This document shows positions 1 through 12,140 of a stretch of 64,000 nt of DNA, piece by piece. Made by a program: the position numbers and the translations under genes. Where the stretch lies: the NCBI GenBank assembly GCA_038503035.1, contig JAVSML010024419.1, positions 205,737-269,736 on the forward strand, in the 5' to 3' direction. How positions within the stretch are numbered: position 1 is the first letter of the stretch; each line of letters opens with the position of its first letter. The stretch is from Crocodylus rhombifer. Taxonomy: Eukaryota; Chordata; Crocodylia; Crocodylidae. The notes beneath the pieces are model-generated. The model searched no databases. It was not told the DNA's origin and was given only the letters and a program-made list of their open reading frames with translations.

Positions 1-852
1 GAAGGGACGAAGGATCATTTCCATAGTGAACTGACTCAGAATGATATTACACTTATATTCCAGGGCTTCTTTGCACCACATTCCTGAAGGATCACGACTT
101 GCAATGGGAAAAGCATGGTGCATCTTCTGACCCCTCCAATGGTCAAACTCCCTTTGATCTGGAGCAGTATGGTGCCTTTAAGTAGAGGCAGTATCAAAAT
201 GCAAAATGGGGAACCAGGAACTTCTTTTGCAAAGTTTCTGATCTTGAGATCAAAGCTTTTAAAGCCCATGTCTGTCTTGAGTGCAGATTAATACCCATGA
301 GTCTAATCTTGACTTTTTAAATGGTCAGATTTCCATGTGACTCACTTTTTCTCAACTACAGTTTTCTTTGCAATGTTTCAAACATATTATAGCCTGTTTT
401 AAAACATGAGAACTGTGTCCTGCATGTAACTAGTACCTAGCTTTTCACTCAATTGCATAAATATCTACTCCACATTGGGTGCATCTAAAAGAGATGCTGT
501 GTTGTCATAGCGATGAACTATGGTGAAGTAACTCATCATTACAGTGACGTAGCATCGGCAGGCACTAACCAAGATGCTGCTAGTACTGCACAGTATCAAC
601 GAGCTACTGCACAATAACTTGTTGCTACTGTGCAGTAGGGTCAGAAACGACTTGTGTGCCACTGGGACTGCACAGTCCCAGTAGGTACTGCCCACTCATT
701 TAGTGCTTGCTGCTGCACCGTAAGCTACTACTTTGGCAAATACTAAATGACTACGCAGTACCAACTGCACAATGGGGTGCACATGTAGACATGCCCACTG
801 TGTCATTTTATAGTCTCTTATTTAACTAAAATTAATATCATCCACTTTGCAG
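1..852. other. intron sequence upstream of the first visible exon
   Basis: No coding exon is supported here. The only structure I see is a short TIR element at about 477-796. The last bases form the splice acceptor (pyrimidine-rich stretch then AG at 851-852) of the exon that starts at 853. The upstream exons of the gene lie outside the window. Confidence 0.6.
477..796. mobile_element. short non-autonomous DNA element (family with GCATCTACACA-like ends)
   Basis: The left end reads GGGTGCATCTAAA and the reverse complement of the right end reads GGGCATGTCTACA, so the ends are inverted repeats. The interior is rich in TACTGCACAG-like motifs and aligns by eye, in inverted orientation, with the copy at 12519-12685. 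It has no ORF and is MITE-like. I found no clear target duplication, so borders are approximate and the superfamily (perhaps hAT or piggyBac) is open. Confidence 0.5.
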
Positions 853-1165
853 GGTTGAAATTGTTGCAGCTGGAGATAAGCAATCTCCCAGTGCACAGGC
901 TTCCTCTATGGCTGACTGCCCTATTGTGCTTCGGAAGCTGCTGACCAAAGAAGACACCAGACCAGGCTGCAAGTGTATCGTGAAAATCCCGTTTGTTACA
1001 GACGTGGAGTTTGACAAGTTTATCTCAGCCCCCAGAAAGTCCGATCAGATCCTGGTGATCTTTGTCTTCTCATCCCAAAGTCCTGCCTGTTCTCCCATCT
1101 TGGAGGAGACCTTACAGAACCTGTACATAGAAAAACAGCATGGGCGCCCATCTCCATGCATTCAG
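853..1165 (+). CDS. C3orf20: internal coding exon A of a C3orf20/FAM194-like gene
   Basis: Open throughout in the frame that begins with the third base of a split codon at 853, then 104 complete codons to CAG at 1163-1165. The acceptor AG is at 851-852 and the donor is GTAAGT at 1166. The peptide includes MADCPIVLRKLL, then RPGCKCIVKIPFVTDVEFDK and ends GRPSPCIQ. It is a globular-looking segment with no membrane helix or signal peptide. From memory it resembles the region before the C-terminal FAM194-type segment of vertebrate C3orf20, a protein of unknown function with ERICH6/ERICH6B relatives. The ATG at 908 is internal, not a start. The exon is solid; the gene name is tentative because no search was run. 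Confidence 0.75.
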
Positions 1166-3544
1166 GTAAGTTAGGGTCAGGAATAAAGAACAGGAAATCA
1201 GTGCATCAGTGATCCCCACTGACCGAAAGGTAAAGCAGGTATAGTTCTAGGGAAAAATGCTGGACTGTCAGTGCTGGAGATGGAAGCACTTTCCATGGAT
1301 CATGGACAGCATAGATGTCAGTCATTCAAGCACTGTCATTCTCCCCACAACCAACCACTGTACCCAAATCGTGTCCTAGGGTGGGAAGACGACAGTTCTA
1401 GGGGCGAAGGTAAAGTTCAATTTCCTGCATTATTAACTGTTAAATTACATTTGTACCCTAAACTGCTTGACATTTTCCCTTGAGATAATGATGGTGAGGC
1501 TTTTTGCCTATATTTGTTCACCCATCATTGATATGACAACATGCGCAAATATGGTAGAAGAAATGTATAAGCCACAAGCATTTCCATTCCAACTGCTCCT
1601 AGGAAAACACAAGTACAAGAGCTACACACTGCACAGACTAACCGCCAGGGTGTGCTGCTGCTCTATTAGAAAGAACTAAGGGTGCCTTTATCTAACTGAT
1701 CACTATGGGGCACTACAACTGCCTCAAACCCAGTTGCAAATGCAATTCTGTGTCTATAAGGAAATTGCCCTTAAGGAGAGCAGCTCAGAAACTGTCTTCA
1801 CTCCAATTCAATTGGACAAGGGATGCTGCAATATCTCTATTGTGCAGTCATGTTAAAAATATCTGCTTTATAGGCAAAAGAGAGAATCGCATACATTCCT
1901 GGATTAGGCTTTTTGAAAGCAAAAGTCACTGAAATCACTGCAGGCTGACTTAATGATAGAGTCGAGTGAGGTTCACTCCATCATATGCAATGCAGACAGG
2001 AGACTAGGAAATGGCATTTCAATGTGAGAGTTCAGCGGTATCTTACTGCAAACTGTATTTCCAAAGATTTTGAAACGACAGCAGTAAATGTTGGCTTGAA
2101 TTCCAAAACTATTGATGTGAAGCGTTACAGTCCTGTATGCATCTTTGTGTCAAGCCTGAGATTCCTTGTATTTGCTTATTTGGCAAATAGATAAGACTGG
2201 ACATCCAGTGAGGAGGGAAAAGTAATATAATCAAAGGGTATTTCAGATATCGCTAAGGCTGCTTAAATGAAATTTCTTTTGCTTTAGTGCTTGCAGAGCC
2301 CAGCCTAATGTGATTTTGTATCAGGCCCTAAAGCAGCCAAGTCATTATACAGTTTTCTCATAAAACTCCTACTCCTACCAAACAGAAATGAAAATGGAAA
2401 TCAATAAAATCTTTTCAAACATTAAAACAAAAGCCCTACACTGATTTTTATCCCACGGAAAGGAGAAGTGTTAGAAACTCCATGAAGTCCACTAAGGACT
2501 TTGCTGTTAACAATTGTATATGGAAGGTGATAGGAAGCAATAGAAAACACTACAACTGTTAGATTTCAACCTTATCATCTGCAAAAAAGACATCACAACA
2601 GCTCATTTAAACAGCATTAAATCATAGTAGTGTAGATGAAAGCTACATTAGATAATGGATTACAATGTATATTTACTATATATACATCCATCATCCCCTA
2701 TGATCTCTAGATACGAAGACTACAATGTGCTTTGACCTTCAACATTACACTAGTGCAATCATATTCTTTCCTTTACTTCGGTCCAGGTTTAAATCCCTTG
2801 GACCATTTTTCCTGATAGATATGTCTGTTAGGCAGTGGGGGTGGGGAGGGGAAAAGCTGTTTCTATAAAGGGAAAGCTTAAGCAAACAAACCAAATAGGA
2901 AACTTTCAAGAACAAACATGTTTTCAAAGAGGGATTTTCCTTCCCACTTCTCGTTCTTTATGATGTACAAGAAGGTCTGAAAGTGTGTTCTGAAGGAGAT
3001 ATTCCTGCTTGTTTGTTTCTTTGCTCATTTTGCTAGAGGACCTCTTTAACAATTTCAGAGTTGTATACTATTCAATAAGATCTTATACATTATAGAAGGG
3101 GGTATTGAACCACCTAACAGTCCTTCCCCTCTGCAAAATGTTTATCATCCATTGGCATTAAGGTGGTGTTTACCAAATCCAGATATAAACAGATAATCCC
3201 AGCCCGTCTCAATTGCTCAGATAGTAGAGTAATAGCCAGCCAGCTAAAGTCTATGCCTTTTACTTTCCTTCTCATGATATCATAACTTTACTGGTTTTCC
3301 AATCATCACTGAGATTTCCTGGGTGGCCTACTAAAAACCTAAAATGAGAAGGGAGAAAACATCTTATAATTATTTTCAGGCTTCCTTTATGGCTCATACA
3401 GGCATAAAAAAGGACACAACCCAATATGCATTTTTTTTGTCTGCTGCAGTTTAAGTGTTCATAGTCTCTCTGGTGGGTGAAAGCTAGCCAGAGAAATATG
3501 GGCGCCTGATAGGACTTGCCATGGCCTGAAAGAAGATGCTGGGT
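1166..3544. other. intron 1, first part, no recognised feature
   Basis: AT-rich intronic sequence. Short ORFs occur on both strands, but none has coding character, splice signals or a recognisable domain. I saw no clear repeat borders in this stretch. Confidence 0.5.
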
Positions 3545-3830
3545 AGGCCTGTGTAAAGTGGCTAGTATTCACTTCAGATTTGGCCGATTTGGGGGACAGT
3601 GATTCAATTCGGTGATTTGAATTCAATTCGGCCAAATCTGATTTGGAGCAGCCAAATCTCTGAATCAGCCAAGCCAGGCCCATCCCATCCCATCCCCTGC
3701 GCCTCTCCCAGCCCACCAGTGGCTGCCCTGCCTGTCCCAGCTCCCAGCACTTGGGGAAAAAAAGCCCCATCTCAGCAGGTGCTGTCGGGCGGGGGTGATC
3801 CCCACTGCCCCCCACTACCCCACGCTGCAT
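3545..3830 (+). mobile_element. half copy of a foldback hAT-like element
   Basis: It starts AGGCCTGTGTAAAGTGG and continues through CAGATTTGGCCGATTTGGGG, the GCCAAATCTCTGAATCAGCC segment and a GC-rich block with a short A tract. It aligns by eye with the reverse complement of the right end of the element at 39134-40150. The opposite arm is missing: the match stops near GCTGCATG at about 3830, so this is a truncated copy. ORFs on both strands here are chance products of the repeat. Confidence 0.65.
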
Positions 3831-3840
3831 GTACTCCTAG

Positions 3841-4040
3841 TCAGCTGTCTACACGTGCCTTACTGCACAGTAATTACATGGCAGTTAATTTAATACTTGC
3901 ATTTTCAGGTAGAAAACTAACTGTTGAATAGAGCAAATTACTGTGCTGTAAAGGTCTACAAATGTAAACAGTGATGCTTACTATGCAGTAATTTGTTCAC
4001 TGTTTACTGTGCAGTAAAGTGTCTTGTGTAGATGCGCTTG
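3841..4040. mobile_element. short non-autonomous DNA element next to exon B
   Basis: The left end contains CTGTCTACACGTGCC and the right end GTGTAGATGCGC, which are roughly inverted. Inside, TACTGCACAGTA-type motifs occur several times (around 3863, 3992 and 4009). It belongs with the copies at 477-796 and 12519-12685. It lies about 100 bp upstream of the acceptor of exon B and abuts the truncated hAT-like element. Exact ends are uncertain. Confidence 0.5.
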
Positions 4041-4140
4041 CTGTATACCTAACCCAGGCATTTTAGTTGAACCAACACTGAAACCTCAGGGGAGATCCCA
4101 GAGATTCCTGGAAGGAATGACTATGTTTGTCCCCTTCCAG

Positions 4141-4248
4141 TGCAAACATGACTCTTACCGCCTGTTGCGGTATGACATGGACAGCTCCACAAGACAACAG
4201 CCACCGCTACTTGTGCAGAAGCACGCTGTCAAGCCAGGGATGGTGCTG
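4141..4248 (+). CDS. C3orf20: internal coding exon B of the C3orf20/FAM194-like gene
   Basis: A 108-base exon (36 codons, phase 0 at both ends). The acceptor is a pyrimidine-rich tract ending CCTTCCAG at 4140 and the donor is GTAAGT from 4249. The peptide begins CKHDSYRLLRYDMDSS and ends VQKHAVKPGMVL. Exon A ends on a complete CAG codon, so A to B joins in frame as ...SPCIQ-CKHDS. The charged, non-repetitive composition and both consensus splice sites support a real exon. Reading through the donor stays open for about 120 bases, but that part is intronic. Confidence 0.78.
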
Positions 4249-7200
4249 GTAAGTGTAATGCAGTCATTCATATATATAATACATCATGAAGATATAAAAT
4301 GCTACCCGGCCGGCAACTTCAGAATAAATAAGACTGATTATCAGCATCAGCCTGAAGAGCAGGAATGACAGATGTTTATGAAACAGATGTTTCTTGACTC
4401 CAAATTATGTTAATCTTGAAAAAGATGCTGTTTTAATGTTGGAGGACAGTTTCTTTACAAGGAGGAGAGATGGGCTCCACAATGTTTGGATACAGATGTG
4501 AACTCAAACTTCCTTAGCATCTACTTGAATCAGATCCAGTGTCTCATGGCTCACTGCGGTCTTGCAAAGCCAGCCCAAACCACTGTGTTTGGATTTTAAC
4601 TTTTCCAAAGATTCAAGGGGGTTGAATGCAATGTCTATCAGGAAGTCAAAGCCATGTAAGTGGTTCTTCCAGTGTCCATATGAATATTTTTCTCTGTCCA
4701 CATATTTTTCCAAATCAGGAGCTGAGCGTGGAATAGACAATTGACTAATCTGACGAACAACAGAACCATCTTGTTCAGTCACCAGTCATATTGATGTTGA
4801 CTCATGAAGTCTTTTGGGTTTTGCTTTTACCCATACTGCATCCCTTCACATAGGAGCTTTTGTCCAAAAGGCTCTCTGAGTACAGATTTAAAGCGACATC
4901 TGCTCTAGATTAGATCTCTCTTTACCCATCCTTGATATGGAGCCATCTCAGGGCCTTTCATCCTTTATAGAAATGTGACTATATATTTTAGGACAGGAAC
5001 TAGCTAAAGACTAACATATCTGCATGTACCTACAACAGCAGGTTAAGTTGGCAGAATGCAATTATGTAAGTGGGGTTTGGCCTACACTGATTATTGTGAA
5101 AAGTTCCAAGAAGTCTTTAATGATCTCAGGTGAGTTTGTCCCAACAGAGCAAGGTATCTGATTGTGAAATGCTCGCTCTGGGCCTGACTGTCCCACAGAA
5201 ATCAATACCAGTACATCTATTGTTTTCAGCATTGCAAGATAATGAATGATGTTTTGCTTTTGATGTCCTTGATCTAGCCTAATAATTAACTGCATAAGTA
5301 TCCCCATAAGGAACTCACTTCTGATTGCACAGTTAGCCTTGAAACATCCAACAGGGGACCCACTTAGGAAAAATAAATGCCACATCACAAAATAAGTTAG
5401 TGCTCATAAAATATTCCAAAAAAAAGCCTTATGGGAAAAATCTCATGTTCACTTGAGTAAGAATTTTCACTGATAAAGACTTCAGGCTTTTGCCTTCAAT
5501 ATTTATATTCTAAACTCATTTCTATTAACACTGATTCTTCAGCTGTTCTAGTCTATAAATGTGCCAGTCCATCAGTATGTGGGTTATTCCTAATCAGCTG
5601 ATGAGTGTAAATAATTGCATCAACCCCTTCTAATGTCCAGCCAAAAACTTGCATACGCCCAGTCTCTGCTGGCACATGGCACTTTCCGTAGATTACACAG
5701 TTTACAATGAATTTTGTTGCATGAGCTAGCCCATGAAATAAGCACTATCTCCATTTTGCAAACAGGGAAATGAAGATAGAGGGAATTAAAGTCCACATCA
5801 CACTTCAAGCCACTGACAAATTAGGAAAAAATATCCATTTTCCAATGTCCTGTTTTATGCAGAATAAATACTATGATACTGAATGACTAGGAGTAGTCAC
5901 TGCTTTGGGCAGGGTCATTTATAATGAAGCATAGTTAACTTCTTGGGAGTTCTGGCTCTTCTATTGAGATTTTTTATATTGGTCCATTGAAAGAGGTGCC
6001 AAGTTAGATAACACCCATAGAAGCAGAAAAGCCTTTAATGAATGCCTTGCTGTGTTCTAATACAGCTTCTTTACAGCCCTTTAAATCTTTGACTACAGAA
6101 GTGTAATGATTTTGTCCCCCTGGACTGACAGTCCAAGGAATCAGAACAGTTCTAAGGCTATTCTTCATTCACTTTAGCAACAAGAAGCCATTGGATGCCT
6201 TCCTCAACACAGTTAATCTTATTGTTAACATACAGCCTTGATGTACAGACAAATGCGACAGCAAGGTCAGAACAGAGGTAATTGCCAAAGCATTTGAAGT
6301 TCATGACACGGTTTCACTAAAAGGACTTGGGTTCCTGTAACCAAGTTGTTATTGCCAAAACTTCTCCAGAGAAAGGAGCTAAAGGAAGGGCTGAAAGTCT
6401 AATGACAGATTTTTCAAATAACATTTTGATCATTGCCTGACATAAGTCAAATTAAAACACAAGGAAGGGATCTTGTGAAAAGAAAGTTAGGGCTGGCTGA
6501 AAGGGGCTGGCTGAAATGTTAGGGCTGGCTGAAACGTTGAAAATAGCAGATCTGGCCAAGGAAGGAGTACATTTAATGGCTGGAACACAGGGCTGGTAGT
6601 CAAGTGATCTGGGTTTTTATTCCAGCTGTGCTAACTCACAGAATGCCCTTGGACAAGCCACTTAACCTCTGGACCATGGTTGCTCCATCTATAAAATGGG
6701 AGAATACTAGTTCAGTGTTGTCTAAGGAGTTGTCTGACATCCATGAATGACAGATGCTGAAGAAGTACCACTGATTAACAATTGTACAATGGCACAGGAA
6801 GCACAGTAGGTTGTGAAACTGCTATACCTATTCATTTTTCCATCTATATGGTGCATACCACCATGTCTAGTCATATCCCTAAGTCTAGCTCTGATACACC
6901 CTTTCCGTGCCCCAGAATTTTTTAACTTTGCTGCCAGCTGTATACATGTCTGCCCCTGTGAAACATGCCAAATCTTGTCAGAGGTTTTAGAAAGCACTGC
7001 GTGGGCAGTGGCAGCAAAGGCATGTCTAGGAGAGGTCAGTTGGTCTGCCAGGCTGGGCAGCATGTCGGGATTTCTTCCTGGACAGATCTCACAGCTCGAA
7101 AATGTGTAAATGCCTCTTGATAGCAGCTGCCTTGTTGGGTATCATGTGCTGTGCTGAATAGCTGAGCTGAGCTAATGCAGAGACCTGGACTAGAAAGAAA

Positions 7201-7929
7201 AGGCAGAAGCCTCATGGAGGAGGAGAATGTTACTTGGGCATGTTTGAGCAAACCAAGCTGGCACTTCAACTTCTTCCAATCTAAGTGACCTTCCCTGACT
7301 TCCATATCTACCAGGGCAGTCAGACAGACTGGCTGGAAATGCAGCATTACCTTTCTAAGCCCTTTGTCCTCAGCTGTTTACAGGCATGTGAGCTAACATG
7401 TGCTAATGTGACAGAACCACCCAGTTGTCTCTTGTGAAGTTTCCAGTTTCTCTTCCTCTCTGATGTATTATTAAAGCAGAAACATGGCCAGTTCTCAGTG
7501 TCCGGTATTTCCTGACATCACCTTCTTGCTCCTTAGTGGTAGGTGCTTGATCCCATTTCATTAGCTCTGAGTTCACTGGTTTGCCTCAGTTGAGAAATTC
7601 CCAGACTAGCCCTTCACAATCATCTGTGTCTCTCTGCAAAGATCTGCAAGAATACTCAGCATTTTGTGACCGATTTGGGGACTTTTAATTCAGTTTGCCT
7701 GCCCCAGTGTTGGTAGACTTTTCCTCACATGCCTTCTTGTCAGTAATTTCTTTTGCTGTTTGCAAGAACAGGTATGCAATGAAAAGTACTCTGGTGAGCC
7801 CCCAAGTACAAGACTGAGGTGGTTACCATGTACTCCCAAGTGTATTTCTTTGCATGAATGTTCACAGCTGGAGCACCCAGGCGGCTGGCAGGGGTAGACA
7901 CAGGTTCATAAAACTGAGGTCACCAGTTA
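4249..7929. other. intron 2, first part
   Basis: No coding exon seen. The stretch holds an old MIR-like SINE at about 6570-6720 and a short GGCTGGCTGAAA tandem repeat near 6487-6540. A weak SINE/L2-like remnant lies near 5735-5830 (CTCCATTTTGCAAACAGGGA). The rest is unremarkable. Confidence 0.45.
6570..6720 (+). repeat. MIR-like SINE remnant
   Basis: The run GATCTGGGTTTTTATTCCAG, CCTTGGACAAGCCACTTAAC and CCATCTATAAAATGGGAGAA matches the core and 3' part of MIR-type SINEs in the plus orientation. The tRNA-derived head is poorly preserved. This is a very old, fixed repeat family of amniotes. Confidence 0.7.
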
Positions 7930-9262
7930 TTAGGCCTGTGCGAGTTGGCAGCGATCTGATCTGGCTTTAGATCCGGCCGCTTCAGATGTCAGCGATGCGC
8001 TTGGGAGCTCCTGACCGAGTTTCCGCTTTGATCCGGCTGAAGCTTCGGAGCCACCTCGGAGATCCAGCCATGGGGTATAATGGGGAATCAATGAAAAAGC
8101 TATAACTTTGTTGTTTTTGTCCAATTTGGATAACACTTGCAGGGATAGTAGTGTTTGCTGAGAGCATGAAATCGTCCAAGTTTCAAGAAGATCAGTGCAG
8201 GGGTTGAGGGGAACTATACCTCAAATTCCTGAAAGCCAAACTCATGTCACGGCTGTGTGTTACAACACTGGGGCGTCAAAACTGCAGGGGTGGTGGCTCT
8301 TACTGAGGCCACAAACCCTGCCAAGTTTCAAGGAGATCGGTGCAGGGGTTTGAGGGGAACTGCCCCCCAAGCTGCGGACAAGCAACACTGGTGCCATGGG
8401 TGACCCTGCATGTGTTAAGGCGCAGCAGGGTGACAGCTGCAGGGATGGTGGCCCCTGCTGTGACACCTGCCAGCTGTGGAGGAGATCGGCTCAGGGGGGC
8501 TCTGGGGCCCTGCACCTCTAGCTGCTGACGGACAAAACTGGTGCCAAGACTGTGTCGGTCTTGGGGCAGTTGATCGTCTGTATTGAGTCTTTCCTCTCCT
8601 TAGCCTGGTTTTGTAGGTGCTACTTGATGCTTGTTAAGTCGTTATGTAGCAGCTAGATCCTGTGTATTGAGCTGGTCCCTGAGTGAATCATGATTGATGT
8701 GTTGGTAACTGGGAACACAGCAGCTCAGCCGCCAGGCCTGCAGCAGTGTCTCCCCACCGCCCCAGGACAGACAGTCAGTCCCACAGCACCCATGGCACCT
8801 GTGTTGCTTGTCCACAGCTTGAGGGGCAGTTCCCTCTAAACCCCTGCCCTGATCTCCTTGAAACATTGCAGGCTTTGTGGTCTCAATAAGAGCTACCAGC
8901 CCTGCAGTTTTCACCCCACTATGTTGTAATGCCTAGATGTGACATGAGTTTTGCTTTCAAGAATTTGGGGTGCCCGTGCCCCCAAGCCCCTGCACTGATC
9001 TTCTTGAAACTTGGCAGGATTCATCCTCTCTGCAGAGTCTACCACTCCTGCAAGTTTCATCCAAATCAGACAAAAAACCCCCAAAATTATAGATATTTTA
9101 TCGTTTCCCCATTATACCCCATGGCTGGATCTCCGAGGTGGCCCCGAACCGCTTCAGGAAGCCGAACGAGGCAGCGCTTCGACCCGGATGTGCTGCTTTG
9201 CACCCCGAAGCATCCGAAGCTTCTCTGGATCCAGAGCTCTGTCCAAAGCCTCGCACAGCCCT
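7930..9262. mobile_element. complete foldback hAT-like element, 1.33 kb
   Basis: Long imperfect inverted arms (about 7930-8405 against 8785-9262) flank a unique centre near 8545-8700. The ends read TTAGGCCTGTGCGAG and, reverse-complemented, AGGGCTGTGCGAG. The 8 bases ACCAGTTA occur directly outside both ends (7922-7929 and 9263-9270), an exact duplication of hAT size. The arms contain about 145-150-bp tandem units, each with an AAGTTTCAAGGAGATCGG-like motif (8178, 8323 and about 8472). No transposase ORF is present, so it is non-autonomous. ORFs called across it are shadows of the inverted repeat. Confidence 0.8.
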
Positions 9263-10277
9263 ACCAGTTACTGTACTGACTATCACACAATGATATCCAA
9301 AGAATATTTACACCAAAGAATTCCTGAGCAAGTAATGCGAATTGCAGGAATAGCCAAAACCTTTGCAAATAGCACAGTTCAGGCATATTATCTACACCAA
9401 CAAAGGACAATGCTAGGGAGCTCTGCAGTGAAGTACACTCATGCCTGCTATGCGCATACTCTACACTCTGAAACATTTATAATTCAGTAGCCTTCATATG
9501 CCCACTGATGTGTGCCAATAAGTACCCCCAAGAGAGCTTGGCATGGCTCACTGCTGTCCTTTTACAGTGTAAACATGCCCCAAATAACCTGTGTCGACAC
9601 AACTGAAGGAGGCCACTGAAAGTCTCATAGCCAGTCATTTTACTGAGGTGTTTACTCCCCTGCAGCTAGAAAATTAAGTATCACCCTGGAAAGGGTTTCT
9701 GAATAAATAGAATCAGATTCTCAGCTGGTGTAAACTGAAGTCACTCCATTGATTTACGTATGTTAAAGGAACTGGCCCACAGTATATAATATCAATTAGG
9801 GATGCCTGCTTATACATTTCTTTTCCTATTAACCTCCCTCTGCTCAGCCTCACTCAAAAAGTCAGTGGCTGAAGTGGAATCCAGGAGTCCTGGTATCCTA
9901 TGGTTGTAGGTACCACACTGTTCCTGGGATGACTTCACAGCATCGTTATTAATTGAATGCCGACCAGACAAGATGATCTGGAAAGAGCTGTAGGCTTAAC
10001 CTGGCTTCCGGTGAAAATGAGCTTTGTTGCTACAGGCCTTATACCAAAAGGGGCCTGTTATTGGCTCCTTTGCCTGTGAACCTGAGCTTTAATATCCATA
10101 ATGTTCCTATAACACCTAATTACAAAGTGGAGAAGAATAAGACTCCAGTATGGTCTTATCCCTTTCAAAGCTCCAGAGATTAATAACAAGTCCTCATACT
10201 CTGTGCAGAGCATGATTCATATCCAATGTAAATCCTAGGTTAAGCTAATATTCTGGTTGGCTTGCTCCACCTAGTAG

Positions 10278-10350
10278 CCCATCTGTAGCAGTTTGTTAGG
10301 TTACCTGAGGCCCATCTGTAGCAGTTACTAGGTACCTAGGCTACCTGAGA
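10278..10350. repeat. 33-bp tandem duplication
   Basis: A unit beginning CCCATCTGTAGCAGTT and ending TTACCTGAGG runs 10278-10310. It is followed at once by a diverged second copy starting with the same 16 bases, which ends CTACCTGAGA at 10350. It is a local minisatellite-like duplication with no coding sense. Confidence 0.75.
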
Positions 10351-11268
10351 CAGGCTAAACTTTACAGAGTTGCTCCAGTACCAAGGCTGAATCATTCAAT
10401 ATGAATTCATTTTCTGAGTGCCTGCAAATCTTCTGTTCCTGCGGGTGAATAACTACAGCAACTGGAGATACAAATTACTTTCAAGTTCAAAAAGACCCAT
10501 CTGCAATGTAGAACTGCCTCCAAAGAGATACTTCAGCTCCCAAACCAGGCTTTTCCTTCTTTTCCTTCATCCCTTTTACATGGAGGGCCAATGTGCAAGG
10601 ACAAGTTAGAATAGATACCAGTGACTATAGCAATAGCCGGTGATGGGCATGGCAGCTTCATGCAAAAGGATGTGGAAACATCTACCCAATATTGTAAATA
10701 GAGGGCTAGGAATGGTCTAGGAATACAGGAATTTGACCTGAAAGCTTTTCAGTTAGAGGGATATGTGACGCCTGTTTCCGATGCACCAGTTCATTTCCCA
10801 GACACTGAACTCAGATACCGGAGGCAGATTTTTTTCCCCCTTTATTTTGCACCAATCCTTCCCAGTTTCACTTTTGTGAGGGGACTTGGATGTGTTGGTA
10901 GCAATCCTGGCATCCCTCCATGGGTTTTCTTTGCCTGTCAATGCCATATGCTGCTGATCCTCTCAGCTCAGATTCATCTGCTCACCAGAGGGAGCTCCCG
11001 GGACTCTGAGCTCAGGCCGGCTTGCTTGTTTGCTGATGTTGGAACAAGAGAAAGACTGTTGGGAGGCAACGGGTGATCTTTAGCTGTGAAATGAGCTGTT
11101 TCTTTCTCGTGCATATGCAGTAAAAAAGTGTGAGCATGTGGTGACCACCTACCCAGCTCTGAGGTCTGCCCCAGTGCTGTCCGAATTTCTCTCCAGTCTC
11201 TTTCTGTTCCACCTCCATGATCTCATATCCTCCTGCTTCCTTGTACTCCCCGCTTCTACCAACTCGCT

Positions 11269-11278
11269 NNNNNNNNNN
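11269..11278. other. assembly gap (10 Ns)
   Basis: Ten N bases. The conceptual reverse-strand ORFs that span it are interrupted by unknown residues and are not believed to be genes. Confidence 0.99.
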
Positions 11279-12026
11279 TGAAATCTTCCTTCCCAATTTT
11301 GAGGACAAAAGGACTTGATGGGGGGAAACGAATACATGGCATCCCAATGTAACCCTCATCCTCCTACACAGGCCCATGCAGGGAACAAGCATTCCTTGTA
11401 ACCCTAGAGATGTAGAAGATATGTTAAGATTTTGTAAGTCATATGGACATTTCTGTTCCTTGCAAACGTGCCTGAAAGCAGCTGCAGAACCAGGCCTGCT
11501 GTAGTGGGAAGGTGGAGGATGCAGGGCCAAGACATGTACTGAGCCTAGTCGGACACCTGATGTCCCACAGCAACCAGGGTATTCTACACTCCAGCAACCT
11601 CTCTCCCCGCCCTCCGCCATCTCCCTGTGCTGCATGCTGCACAAGGAGTGATAGGTTTACTACGTATACCACCGCTTTGCTGAAAAGTCATTCTACTCCA
11701 TTTTTTACCTTTACAAATCATTGAAGTTGCCTGAAGGAACTACAGAGAGGGCCCGAATCAGACCAAGAGACACCAAATGATTAGAGATTAATGAACCCCA
11801 GAGGTTCAGTTTGACTTTATACCCCACAGTTCCCAATTGTTTGTTGGAGTTACAGACTCGGGCCAAGCCTTGGACCGATTCTGGGGGGAAGGTAAACCCC
11901 ACCCCCCCACGAGGCACATAGTTCCTAACTAAGGACCTCATCATGGAATATAAGCAGAATTACACAGAACAGAGACCTTGTCCACAATCTCTCAGCAGTT
12001 TGAAGTTTTTGATTAAGTGTTCAGCA

Positions 12027-12140
12027 TCTAAACAGGGCACATCTACAAATGCACATTCACTGCACAGTAACCAAAATTACCACTCAGTACAGGGGTTCAT
12101 CTACACATGCATGCCTGTACTGCACAGTAAATATGGCAGC
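12027..12140. repeat. fragment(s) of the TACTGCACAGTA short element family
   Basis: GGGCACATCTACAAATGC and, about 65 bases later, TTCATCTACACATGCATG are two left-end-like sequences, each followed by a CACTGCACAGTAA or TACTGCACAGTAA motif. This looks like two overlapping or tandem partial copies of the family seen at 477-796, 3841-4040 and 12519-12685. Confidence 0.4.

Noticed and set aside
4249..4368. Read-through of exon B containing CYPAGNFRI, which faintly resembles a YPSG-type motif of FAM194 proteins
   Set aside because: Exon B has a perfect GTAAGT donor and joins exon C in frame. The read-through is intron sequence and the motif is too short to weigh.
11012..11644. 210-codon minus-strand ORF
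   Set aside because: Spans the 10-N gap with unknown residues, has no recognisable domain and no splice signals. GC-rich local composition explains its length.
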